This document shows, in pieces, positions 1 through 11,100 of a DNA stretch of 64,000 nucleotides. Location of the stretch: NCBI RefSeq assembly GCF_003073045.1, contig NC_037591.1:43689091-43753090 (forward strand), in the 5' to 3' direction. Position numbers and translations under genes: made by a program. Each line of letters opens with the position of its first letter. The first letter of the stretch is position 1. The notes under the pieces were generated by a model that ran no database searches, was not told where the DNA came from, and worked only from the letters and a program-made list of their open reading frames with translations. Origin of the DNA: Pomacea canaliculata (Eukaryota; Mollusca; Gastropoda; Architaenioglossa; Ampullariidae).

Positions 1-3000
1 GCTCAGTAACTAAATTTGTAACTAAATTTGTCTGACATGTCACATCTGTGCAAACTTTGTCTTATTTTACACATTGTACATAAATAGCCTTTAAAACAAG
101 CATAAGAGATTGAATCTAGTGAATATTGGGAAGAGGATAAAAAAAATGATGACATTCATTTGAACAGTCTTTAAAACTTCCCACTTTTATGGTGCATTTT
201 GAAATTGAAAAAAATGGCATCTAACAAACTACTTTGGGTTGTTCATGAGTAACTTTGAGATGTGTAGCAATGAGAGAAATATAATGTGGGTTACATGTTG
301 ATAGCAACCTATGTTTCTAAATGTTTTTATCATGTCATTTAAACATTATGGATTTGGTGACACCCCAGCTTGTTCACATTATGCTGCTATGTGAGAGCTG
401 TGCAGTCAGCGATGATCCTGCTTATTCTCCATGTTGAAGTTCTGTAACACACAGGTGGAGGTCGAAGGTTATAGAAGGGTGCAAGAAATCTTGACTACAA
501 ATGTCCAAAGGAAATGACTAAGAAAATAAAGAATATATGTAAAAAATGGAGTAGTCATGCAGGCTGTTTCCCTTGAAAACTATCTTCACTGTCTGAACCA
601 GAAATCTAATAAATAAAAGCAGTTTTATGTAACTTTCCCCTGTATACTTCAATAAATTGAATTTTTGAATTATTTTGTCTTTCCAGCCTAACATTTACAA
701 GCTTTCTGTAATACAGAGTATTAGAATGTGAACTTGCTGTGAGAGAGCCTGAGAGAACCTGTATTTTGAACTAGGTGAAAATGGATGATTGAAAGGTGAT
801 GATTTTTATAAATAAGATGCTACTTCTTTGGTCACATTTTATGCAGTAATTTCATCATTACCTGTTTCTTGGGACAGATTTTATGCAGTTAGTTTATTAT
901 TGACTGTTTCTTATATGCAGTAGATACATATGGACATTTTCCATTGTTTTGGATATATGAAAGCAAAGATGATCTTGTGCACTTGGGCAAGGTTTTGTCA
1001 GTTACTGACTTTGTGGCACATCACAAATTGTTCATATTTGGAAGTGGGAGGGAATTCTACATTTTTGTTAATATCTGGTATCTTAATAAAAGCCTAAGGT
1101 AATGCTAATTATCATGTAATCACAAAGCTACAGTTACAGTGTACAGCAGAAAGTGTAGCATGCAAACATCAATAATTGTCTTGCAAAGTTATCACTGGTG
1201 CATATTTAGTGCACATACCATACACCAGACTAGGCAAGCATACAAACCCTTCCACCCACACACACCACCACAGCATCTTTGGTACACTGGCTCACATTTA
1301 TTTTGGCAGGGATGTTTAGCCTGTTCAAGGACCATGTACAATATATAGTTATGGTCTGTGGCTTGTCTGACGCACAGTGGCACACTGTAAAGCTTTGCTT
1401 TTTGTTTTGAGGGTGGAGAGCTGTCTGAAGCGTGTGGCATATACATGTCAAGTTAATGTGTTACTAGCAATCTAGAGGATCAGAGTCTCTTTAAATAATG
1501 TTTTAATTTTTTTTATTTTTACTCCACAAATTATGTGATGAACTGACTGGATGGAAAAGTGAAGTTGTATATGATTATTGCCTTATCCTAAACAACCCAT
1601 CTTTAGCAAGAAATTACAAAGCAAAAAACAAATGCATGTGTAAACTTGGTCAAGTGTAGTGGAATTGACCTAGTGACCCAGTGGAACGAAAACTTGAGGG
1701 GGTGGGGACTGGACGAGTGGAGGGTGGGGTGAGTAATTGAGAGGGAGGGTGAGAGAGGAAAGGACTGAGTGAGAGAGGGAGGTTGGGGCAGGGAAAGGAG
1801 CAAGAGAGAATTCTATCATTGTATGTATCATTTACATTATGAGCAAATATACCACAAAAATGTTCTCAGATATGGTCATTCTTTATTAGGTTTTTGTTAA
1901 TTTATTTTTAAAAACATTTTGCTGCGATATTTTTCTCATTCAGCTTCATGCATGTGTATATACATGCGTGCACACAAATATTTGTCACACTGTAGCTATG
2001 ATGACACTGTGACCTTTGACTTCTACATGACATTGGCTGTCTTCAAGGCCATGTGTCATCAAACCACAACTTTTGTCCTTCTTTGCATTAGCTGTTGTGT
2101 GTTATGTGCTAGCTGTCAGACACCACAATCTGTGTGAGACCGTTGTTCTTACACAAACACTGGGCGCTACCATCTTGTCCCTGGTGAAACAGATGAATAT
2201 TTAAAACAACCTTCTGGCATTACTTTTCTGCAATGGTGAAGTGCTTCACTGTGAAGGAACTATTTTTTGTGAAATAATGATTTATGTCCGAGGATGTGGG
2301 AAGGTATATTTAACAGAATAGTATACTATTATGTTATTGCTAGGGTGGAAGGTTTAAAGCATGATTTTTCCACTGCATGCAGCAGGTTTATTTAGATTTT
2401 GTATCATCACTCTTACAAAAGAGGACTTTCCCCACAAACTCCCATTCTGTGCAACAACAGCAAAAAAATGGCCATCATTGTTGTATACAATTAAATTGAA
2501 ATTAACAGTTTATTTGTTGGTTGCTTATGCTGTCACATTAAGAGTTCTTAACAACAGTGGAAAGCTATTCTCTGTGATTATTGTTACTGCTTGAGAACAA
2601 ACAGTGCAAGATTGAACAAAATGGTGGCCAGTTTAGTGAAATGGTTTTAGCTTTGGTAGAGAGCAGAAACCTCATTTAGGGTTTGAGACTAGTTGCTGAA
2701 ATAGAACTTGTATTTCCCCTTTCCCCAGTCCCAGACATGCATTGTGCAGTTTATGTGTTCAGTTCTATAACCGGTGCATTTGCTCAGTTTGCAGTAAATA
2801 TGTTAATTTGGAGTATCTGAAATAATGTGTTTTCTGTTGTTGACACTTACGTATAATTATATGCATTTGATTCTGACATATAAGCATAGAAATACTAAAC
2901 TTTCAGGTGAACTGATCTGTAGTCCTGTTTACTGAGGTCTGGGAAAAAATCTTTCTTACCAGTTTTGTAGCTGAAGCTGCATGCACATCAGTAGCTGAAC

Positions 3001-4061
3001 ATCTAGATAGCAAGAAAGACTACAAAAAGATGCAGAATGAAGCTTGTTAGCCTCTGCTGTTGCTGAGGATTTTTTGTTTGTGTTTTGGCAGGAGGGGAAG
3101 GTGTTGGGGATGGTTATGCTATAACAGAAGTTACAGGAAAACTGTGCTAGCCTATTAGTCTAGTAAATTGAAAAATGTTTAGCATAAATTGCTGCATGGC
3201 AGGTTTTTTCACAAATCTGTGTTTTGGAACATGAGATATGCTCAGCAAAATGCATTCTCTTTTTATGTCTACAGATTTAGTTTTCAGTTAAAAGTTGATG
3301 AGAGTTTATGAGTGTAGTTTCAAGCTGCAGAACAAATACACCAGTGAAGGCTTATAGAGTGGGTGGCCTAGAGGGTAGGATTATGGCACACAAGTTGTAG
3401 GCTTGGGTTATAGAACTTGAAACGCTTTGTCTGCTCATCAAGTGCACTAGCCTGTCTTTTATCTGTGGCTTGTCTTACTTTTTGTGCTATTGTTGGCTTG
3501 AGAAGGACAATTAAATTGCTTTCTCTTCAGTCATTGTATTTTCTCTGTAAGTTTGAGAGAGAGCGACAAACTGCATTGGGAAAGAATGAGAATGAAGCAG
3601 CAGTTAATAGAACCATGTGACTGACCAGTGTCAACTTCAGACATTTCAGACGTTGAAAATTATGACAAAATAGCATTTAGTATTTTCTAAAACATTTATA
3701 CTTGAAAGGCACATGCCTAAATTCAGTTATTGAAACTGTTGTATTTTATAGACAAAAATATTTATAATTTCCATGCTTTCATTCCTTTGTTATAATACAC
3801 AAAACGTGAATATCCTTCAAGTTCGGAACTGATAATTTAAAAAAAAAATCTATCCACAAGTTCATTTACCCTAAAGACCGATTAGGCATTATTAATCTCC
3901 CTCACTACCTTACTTTCCCCAGTCTTTTTTGGAGTCAGGTACCCGACAGCTGGATTACCTTCACCTCCCCCGCTTAGAGGCTTCTGCGCTAGGGACAGGC
4001 CCCCCATCATCTCCATTCACACAGTGGCCACACTTGCTTGCAGCATCCCTCCCCACGCCCA
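1..4061. other. Intergenic, no gene recognised
   Basis: AT-rich sequence with only short open frames that match no protein I recognise. AATAAA-type signals occur near 610-617 and 1083, so part of this could be the 3' UTR of a gene lying to the left, but no coding exon supports that. A G-rich purine stretch lies near 1690-1790. I see no tRNA, rRNA or clear mobile element here. Confidence 0.5.
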
Positions 4062-4150
4062 GGGCTTCTGCTAAGGCTAAATTCTTTGGGGTCCCAGGGA
4101 CCCCTTCTTCAGATTTCTAAGGGGTCCCAGGCTAACTCTAAGGAGTCCCT
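4062..4150 (+). repeat. GGGGTCCC-rich repeat arm, left of the hAT element
   Basis: The stretch begins GGCTTCTGCT and contains the palindrome GGGGTCCCAGGGACCCC followed by further GGGGTCCC copies. A related sequence in the opposite orientation lies at 7081-7180 on the other side of the hAT element. The two may be the halves of an older repeat that the hAT element entered, or two separate copies. The family is not recognised. Confidence 0.45.
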
Positions 4151-4929
4151 TCACAACGTGAAAAAAAAATATCAACAAATCAACATATTTTGTTCAACTG
4201 CCTTTCAGGCACACAAAGCACTGTAATGTCTTGTCTTTCTGTGCCATGAAATCTGTGCAAGCATCTGTGATGAGCTTATGCTCACTGTACTTGGGGTGCT
4301 CACTTTCCGTTTCTGAGACGCTGATTTTAACTATGCCGTCAACATCTTGGAACTCTTCCCGGTAAGGGAAAAAAACAAAACAAAAAAAAAACACTCAGTT
4401 CAAGGGAAGTAACTCTCAGCTTGTAGCAGACGACAATAATAGATTGGTCTACGACAGGGGTGTCAAACACCCGGCCCGCGGGCCACATCCGGCCCGCCAT
4501 GAAATTTTGCCTGGCCCGCGAAAGAATTTTAGTTAAACATTGTTAATGGCCCGGCGACGGTGACAGTTAGAAGGCTAAGAACAGAAAAGTTCCCGTCGAG
4601 CACAGCAAGCGATGGGATGAGTTTAGTGAAGTTTGTACAGACCACCAACAGTGCACACTGGTCAAATTACCACCGCTCCTGTTGATGACCTGAAGGGATG
4701 GTGAAGGCGGGGCCCATAAATCTGACCTTTGACACGGGACACGCTGGCCTGAACACGGGCCGCGGTTCGAAGATTTTTAGTACCTGTTAACTTCCGGTCC
4801 GAGATCAAAGGGTGACTAGGGTCAACCCACGTGTATGATGAGGCAGCTCAGCAAAAGACTAATAGAAACTCATCACTGTCTGAATGTGCGGGCTGGCGAG
4901 CGGAAGTCGTCTCGATGAGACGTTAAGTT

Positions 4930-5660
4930 TTGAAAAGCAAACTTGTGAATACATGTTTACTAATATCAGCGGTAAACCAGTGTGTCTACTTTGTGGAGAT
5001 ACAATATATACCTGTGACCAAAGAATATAATCTGAGACGGCATTACGAGACTAAACATCAGGACAAGTTGAAAAGCCTGAATGCAGAACAGAAGCTAAAG
5101 AAAGTGGATGAACTTAAGAGGAATCTGAGATGCCAGCAGACATTGTTCACTATAGCAACATCACAAAGTGAAGCTGCTGTGAGAGCAAGTTTTATTGTGG
5201 CAGAGGAGGTCGCTGTCAGCCCGGCCATTCAGTGAGGGAGAGTTTGTGAAGAGTTGCATGATAAAAGTGTGTGAAGTCTTGTGTCCAAACAAAAAGCAAA
5301 TGTTTGCAAATGTAAGCCTCAGCAGAAACACGGTTGCTAATAGGATTTGCGAGAAGGCCACTGATGCGAAAAGACAGTGATCGAAAAAAGCTAAGACTTC
5401 GTTGCCTACTCTCTTGCAGGCGATGAAAGCACTGACACGACGGACACGGCACAACTCGCCATCTTCATCCGTGGAGTCGACTCCAGTCAGAATATCACAG
5501 AAGAAATATTAGACATAAAATCCATTCATGGGACAACGACAGGAAAGGACATTTTTGACAACGTATGTCACAGTATAACTGACATGAACCTGCCCTGGGA
5601 CAAACTTGTTGCACTTACAACAGATGGAGCGCCGGTGATGTGCGGCCACAGAGTGGACTA
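4930..5660 (+). pseudogene. hAT transposase, N-terminal part (broken)
   Basis: The first open piece (4930-5235) has a BED-finger-like end with H-Y-E-T-K-H, then an E-L-K-R-N-L helix and a serine/alanine segment. After a frameshift the sense continues with S-A-R-P-F-S-E-G-E-F and a C-P-N-K-K-Q stretch, and then, after another shift, the D-E-S-T-D-T and T-D-G-A-P motifs that are hallmarks of the hAT catalytic core in GTF2IRD2-like transposases. At least two frameshifts separate the pieces. Coding sense stops at the nested insertion at 5667 and resumes after 6533. Confidence 0.85.
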
Positions 5661-5666
5661 CATGTA

Positions 5667-6531
5667 CAGTGATACCTCGGTTCTCGAACGCCTTGACTTT
5701 CGACCAAATCGGTATTCGACCAGGAAATTCGAGAAAATTTTGTCTTGGAATCCGAACAAATATTTGGAACTCGAACATCCGAACATCCGAGATGAGCCGA
5801 GTTGAGCCGAATGGCGTTCATTCGGCCCAGCGCGCCTTGCTTGCGTCATCAGTGTGAGTGCAGAGAGAGAGAGTCACGTTTTTGTGGAGAGAGTCATGAA
5901 ATGTGTGCAAAATGGGCAGAAATCGCAAATTTTGTTGAACATCACCCTGATAAAGTGGTAGCAAATAGAGCAGTTAACATTTTTAATGACAATGTTATGT
6001 CCACTTTCCGCAAAATTTTGCAAAGGAGAAAAAAACAGCAAACAATTGACAAATTCTTCCGTAAAGAAATCAGACAAGCAACTGCAGAGCAAGATTCTGA
6101 TTCTCCTCAGCAAAAGATACAGAGAACAGAAACACCCGAAGAGCAGTTACCCTCTGTTTTTATTGAAGAGGACTCCCCTTCAAAACAATAACCATCCCCC
6201 TTCCCTCCTCCCTCCACATTCATTCCCTCCTGCCATAAAGTTTGGTACAGGTACAGTAAATGAAACACAATTTACTGTACTGTACATTTTATTTTTTTAT
6301 TTTTTGTTTTGTTTTAATAAATACACTTTTATTTCTTATTTCTTGTTGAGACTCATGTTTTTCTACATATTATATACAAATTAGGCCAGTAAATAGGCAT
6401 TTTCTGGGGCTTGGAACGAATTAATCCAGTTTCCATTATTTCCTATGGGTTTCATTGCTTCGGTTCTCGAACAATTTGGTTTTCGACCGTCCTCCCGGAA
6501 CGAATTATGTTCGAGAACCGAGGTATCACTG
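5667..6531 (+). mobile_element. Tigger/pogo-like DNA transposon nested in the hAT element
   Basis: The ends are exact inverted repeats of at least 20 bp starting CAGTGATACCTCGGTTCTCG, flanked by TA on both sides (5665-5666 and 6532-6533), the signature of the Tc1/mariner-pogo superfamily. The 865-bp copy is internally deleted: only the C-terminal part of a Tigger/jerky-type transposase remains. Removing the element restores the interrupted hAT coding sense (V-G-R-M-R-S-H follows directly), so this insertion is the younger of the two. Confidence 0.93.
5802..6191 (+). pseudogene. Tigger-type transposase, C-terminal remnant
   Basis: The frame encodes 129 aa. From about residue 37 it resembles the C-terminal tail of Tigger/TIGD transposases: a W-A-E-I segment, an A-V-N-I-F-N-D-N-V-M-S-F-R helix, a Q-Q-T-I-D-K-F-F element and the acidic end S-P-S-K-Q before the stop. 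The DNA-binding CENPB-type domain and the DDE catalytic core are absent. The frame has stayed open although the element is deleted; the first ~35 residues probably read through non-coding element sequence. Confidence 0.75.
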
Positions 6532-6533
6532 TA

Positions 6534-6830
6534 GTTGGAAGGATGCGGTCACATATCCAAGAAAATTGTAGTGGAGAGAAGAAAGCATATCACTGCATAA
6601 TACACCAAGAATCGTTGTGTGCTAAAGTCCTCAACATGGAGCTTATTTGTATGAGCAACTTTTCTCTGTGATGAAGATCAACAAAACATCACACAGGAGT
6701 CGTCTTACTGATGTACACTTGCAGTCCATCCTGAGAATCTCCACAACACAGAAACTTCAAACATAAACGAACTTGTTGCCAAGAAAAAATGTCAAAACGT
6801 CCACTTCTGACAAAGTAAATTAAGAAGAAA
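6534..6830 (+). pseudogene. hAT transposase, C-terminal part (broken)
   Basis: Directly after the nested element the hAT frame resumes with M-R-S-H-I-Q-E-N and the H-C-I-I-H-Q-E motif. It then jumps, by an internal deletion and a frameshift near 6640-6665, to the C-terminal hAT dimerisation region (E-Q-L-F-S-V-M-K, S-R-L-T-D-H-L). The roughly 250 residues that normally lie between these parts are missing. Confidence 0.8.
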
Positions 6831-7080
6831 AACTGCTAAGCCTTGGTTTGTTATTACTTTAATTTTGTTTTAATGTATGATTTTGTTTACACAAAATTAA
6901 TAACAAAACGTTTAGTTTTCTACTGTTCAATAAAAAGTTATCGGACTTAAATAATAACCTTCGGCCCGCCACCTTGTGTACGATGTGATATTTGGCCCCC
7001 GGTGTAATTGAGTTTGACACCCCTGGTCTACGATGTCAGACACTACACTTACCCAATTTTGTATCTGTTCTTCGCCCAAA

Positions 7081-7180
7081 TTTGAAGGGGTCCCCTGGGA
7101 CCCCATTGACGAAAATTGAAGGGGTCCTCCGAATTTTTAATGCTTACTGTACGCAATTTTTTGCGTAAGCAGAAGCCCCC
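7081..7180 (-). repeat. GGGGTCCC-rich repeat arm, right of the hAT element
   Basis: This is an inverted relative of 4062-4150. It has GGGGTCCCCTGGGACCCC, a second GGGGTCC, and ends in a short hairpin (GCTTAC..GCAA / TTGCGTAAGC, 7142-7170) followed by AGAAGCCCC. Read on the minus strand it starts with the same GGCTTCTGCT as the left arm. The family is unknown. Confidence 0.45.
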
Positions 7181-7569
7181 ACCAATAACATAACTCCAGC
7201 AATCTCAGTGCACGACCATATTCTTGTAGACCTTCATGTGCGATAAAACCTCGTTGTCCAGCGGCCTTCCGACTCCAAGCGCGTCCAGCGAGAATGATAC
7301 CACCCCATCCCACCTATGCTCTTCCCACCCTAGGCCCGTTACCCCGACGGCCACTTGCCTTAGGCCTGGAAATGGTATCCTTCACAGATTTGACAACATC
7401 GATAATTGGCAACAACAAAAAAATCCTCTTAGGGTCTACTTTCTACGCGGATCAAACCCTGTGATTTGACAGTGTGTGTGTGTGTGAACGTTGGTGTACA
7501 ACGCAGGTACGTGTGATTTACATATTTAATTGTGCTAAGACTGGCGGACAATGTCCGATGATAGAGAGT

Positions 7570-7700
7570 CTGGTGGCACACTGTCACCAATACACTGAGG
7601 GTTGACTGTCCTGGGTTCAGCTCTCGTCTTGGGCACACGCTATTCTTTCTTTGCCTGTGACATCTGCATGACCTTAGTTGCTGACTGCCTTGTCGTGACA
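7570..7700 (+). mobile_element. tRNA-headed SINE, copy 1 (diverged)
   Basis: GGTGGCACA..CTGTCACCAATACACTGA followed by CTGGGTTCAGCTCTCGTC corresponds to the head found at 16713-17004, 46523-46706 and 51761-51887. The A-box region is partly deleted here while the B-box-like GGTTCAGCTCTC is kept. The 3' part runs into the 32-bp tandem array. The SINE lies about 460-590 bp upstream of the ELAC1 start codon. Confidence 0.75.
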
Positions 7701-7783
7701 TGACCTTAGTTGCTGACTGCCTTGTCGTGACATGACCTTAGTTGCTGACTGCCTTGTCGTGACATGACCTTAGTTGCTGACTG
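7669..7783 (+). repeat. 32-bp minisatellite, about 3.6 units
   Basis: A 32-bp unit beginning TGACCTTAGTTGCTGACTGC starts at 7669, 7701, 7733 and 7765, with almost no divergence between units. It resembles the 3' body of the SINE at 46650-46680 (GGTTGCCTTGCTGTGATACA..CTTCGCTGCTGG), so the array looks like a local amplification of SINE sequence. Confidence 0.92.
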
Positions 7784-8163
7784 GAGTACCCCACCACCCC
7801 TCCCTCGTCTCTGAGGGCCGGTGTTTCGTGCATTCTGATTGGCTGAAATTCCGTCCAGTGTGTGTGTGTGTTTCAGCTGCTAGAAGAAGCAGACGACAGA
7901 AGTGAAGTGACTTCAGATCACCTGCGTATTTTACTTATTAGCAGTAGACTAATGTTGTGTAATGGCGCATACCGCTGCTGTTTAACCAATCTTTACAACT
8001 ATTGAAAATGGCAATAGGCGACCACAATGTTCCTATCAGTGATATGGAGCTCTGAGGTCGCCATCTTGACGCATTTTTAGACCCAGAAGGACCTCCGCTT
8101 AATTGTAGGCAGATTTGTATGCATTGAGTCAAATCCCTGAGGCGTTCAATCAACATCTCTTCA
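7784..8163 (+). promoter_or_regulatory. Probable ELAC1 promoter and 5' UTR
   Basis: This is the stretch immediately before the ELAC1 start codon. An inverted CCAAT box lies at 7837-7842 (GATTGG). A short (GT)n run lies near 7858-7872. There is no TATA box in a clear position. The transcription start is not determined; the region is assigned only from its place before the first coding exon. Confidence 0.4.
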
Positions 8164-11100
8164 ATGAACATGGAATTAACTTTCCTGGGAACTGCATCAG
8201 CATACCCAACCCCGACACGCAGCGTGTCTTGCACAGCTCTTCGTTACAGTAAGATGTTGGCCGCCTTGGTAGTTTCGAGTTGGAATATTGTTTGCACATT
8301 TCGTGCATGTACCTTGATAATTATTATAAACTTTCATCTTTCTCAAACTTTATGAAAACAAAATGTATGTATATAGTTATGCTACTCTATTGTCAGTCCT
8401 ATTTAAAAGTGCTATCGTACTTGCTAAGGAGAACTGGGCAGAAGCACTGTACGTACAACTTTAATTTTTAAAAAACACATACACACAGATGATTGGCGTC
8501 TTTATTACCTGTCACTATTGAAAACTATGAACCTCCAAAGCCTGGCCTGAGCATGGCAGTCATCTGTGAGGTGTGAGGTGTGAGGCCTCCTCCTCTTTAC
8601 TATCCCTTAACTCCTTAAGATTGTAGCCTGGCAATTCCATGCAAACTGTTTCCCTAGCATTAGAAGTTTTTCTCTGGGGACAGAAACATTACCACCTGGC
8701 TCTTTGTAGCATCAGCATCTTAGCTGAGTGCTTCTCGATAGCCATCTCACAGGATTCTGAAACCTATACCTCTGATGGCTGCCACAAGTGACGAGGGCTG
8801 CCAAGAGCCAGCATGGGCCCTGGTGTAAACGATCTCTCCAGGCCCCATGCAATTGTAATCATCAATTATTTTCCAAAAATATAATATGTTTACGATTTGA
8901 TTGTCAATATGTTAATTTCATTCAGTAAGGTGTTATAGACTGTAAACATTAGGACAAGTGCACTAGGATTATTATCACCACTTAGTGGTTAGTAAATGAG
9001 GCAAAAGGACATTAAAGGATAAAACTGTAGTGCCCTGCTCCATAGAAAAAAAAATTCCCAGAGTGAGGAATGTTAGGTGAACCTTTCTTTAAAAGGAAAA
9101 GAATGAAAAGAATGGAAAGAATGAAAAAAAAAAAAAAATCCACTGACCAAGGCCGGGCCCCCTTCACAGCCATGGACCCATTTTTATCAGACCCACCTGT
9201 TCCCTCCCTCTCTTCTGGCCTGCAATTGACTTCACATTAAAAAGTCACTGAGTAAAATGTCATACTGTCTTTCTGTCACAATTGTATTTCTTTATGCAGA
9301 AGACTGGGTGTGGCTTTTTGACTGTGGTGAGGGATCACAGATTCAGCTGATGAAAAGCAGTCTTAAGCCTGGTAAAGTTAGCAAAATTTTCATCTCACAC
9401 CTTCATGGGGATCATGTAAGTAGATGGGCTGTCAATATTTTTATGGTATCTATGAAATAAAAATAGATACAAAAGATAAAAAATCTCTAGCCATTATGCC
9501 AATTAGAAAATGCCTGTATGTTCAATATGGAAATCATACCATTATGGTTGGTATTCGGCAAAGCCTTTATAACAATTTTCATGTTCTTTGCAAATTCTGG
9601 GGACAATTTTTGCTTGATTTACTAGTAATCTTACAATGCATACCTGCTAGTTGTTAATCTACCTGGTAACTACTAATCTTTAACATCTACCTGCTAGTTT
9701 TGAGCAATCTGCTCAAGATCTTTGCTTACCACACAATGTTAGGATTCATTTTGATGTCTGCTCAGTCTAGAGAGTATTATTGTTTTCTACATTCTTACTT
9801 TTGCCAGAAATTCTTCCTTTAGGGTCTGTTCACTTCAACAACAGGAAGTCCAGATTTGTCTGTAGAATTTTCTTTGCTCATAATGTGTTTTTCTTCAGTC
9901 TTAGTGATTTAACTCTTATTTGCTGCACCGTTTTTGCATGTTCATTTTCTTCAGGCATCTTCCATTTTGTTGCCTCACTGTTGCATCTCCAGCATCAGTA
10001 TTCACTATCCTCTAATTTCTACATTTCAGTACTGTTTAGTTCAGCTTTTAATCTGTGGGTGCACAAAAAAATGCTATTATGTTGTGAATGCCTGAGGTTT
10101 TGCTGTTTTCCAAACCTTATTAGAGTATCAGTGCATCAAGACTTTCTCTGTTCCAGCTCTTTGGCCTTCCAGGACTCCTGTGCACTGTAAGCCAGAACAA
10201 CCAACGATCAGAGCCTGTGGAGATTTATGGCCCTCTTGGATTGCGTGCATATCTTCAGACAACCCTTGGGGTATCCCATTCAGAGATGGGCTTTACATTT
10301 ACTGTCCATGAACTGGTTCCAGTATCACAGCAGCTGCCACCAGATGTCAGTGGTAGATGTCATCAGTAACTGGTGTTGATGTTTAGAGCACATGCTTAGT
10401 CAAATTATTGTAAACTTGAAAACAGCTTTTATCCTTAATTGCTGTAGATGAAATGCAGTTTTCCAAAGTTTTCATGACCATCATTAAACTTACACTGGAT
10501 TTCTTTTAGATTTGGGAAATAGAAAAGACTGCCAACTCCTTGCCACATCCAAATGAAGTACCAGGAAAGAGAATTGAATGTAACGACAATTTAGTCTGGA
10601 ATGTGTAAGTCTGTGTTGCTCTGATCATGGGTGCAACTTTAGGATTTGGGTTTGAGATAATATTTAAGAAATAAAGGCTGGATGTAATATTAAAATGAAT
10701 AACAGGCCAAATGCTTTATTAAAAAAAGCAATTCATTATCAACCACAAGCTCAAGGATCAACCATATAAGAGTGTTAGTTGGCAATTTTTTTGCTTTAAA
10801 GGAATCAATATCTGTTATGTTGATGTTAGTGGCTGCTGTAAGTAGACTTAACAGTGTTTCTCATCCCACAGTTTCTCAGACAAGGGTTTTGTGGTGCAGG
10901 CAGTATGGGTTAAACATCGAGTCCCAAGCTTTGCTTATGTTGTCAAGGAAAATGATCGTCCAGGCAAGTATGTCTCTTTAAGAAATTTCAGTCTTCATAC
11001 AGATAACCATCTGATTATTGTTAATATTAATGTAGAGATCACGACAAAGTGCCTGGATAGTGTGATTCTGTAAGGAGAGGTTATGGTAACCAGTCTGCCA

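Larger units (their letters stand above)
4455..7025 (+). mobile_element. hAT DNA transposon, degenerate, with a nested insertion
   Basis: The left end reads CAGGGGTGTCAAAC and the right end GTTTGACACCCCTG, exact inverted repeats. Both sides carry the 8-bp direct repeat GTCTACGA (4447-4454 and 7026-7033), the target-site length typical of hAT elements. Inside are fragments of a transposase of the type domesticated in GTF2IRD2/ZBED-like proteins. The transposase has frameshifts, a large internal deletion and an 865-bp Tigger-like insertion, so it cannot be autonomous. GGCCCGCGGGCC-rich subterminal sequence lies just inside both ends. Confidence 0.93.

Noticed and set aside
1690..1800. GGGA/GAGA-rich stretch as a regulatory GAGA element
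   Set aside because: There is no gene next to it and purine-rich low complexity is enough to explain it.
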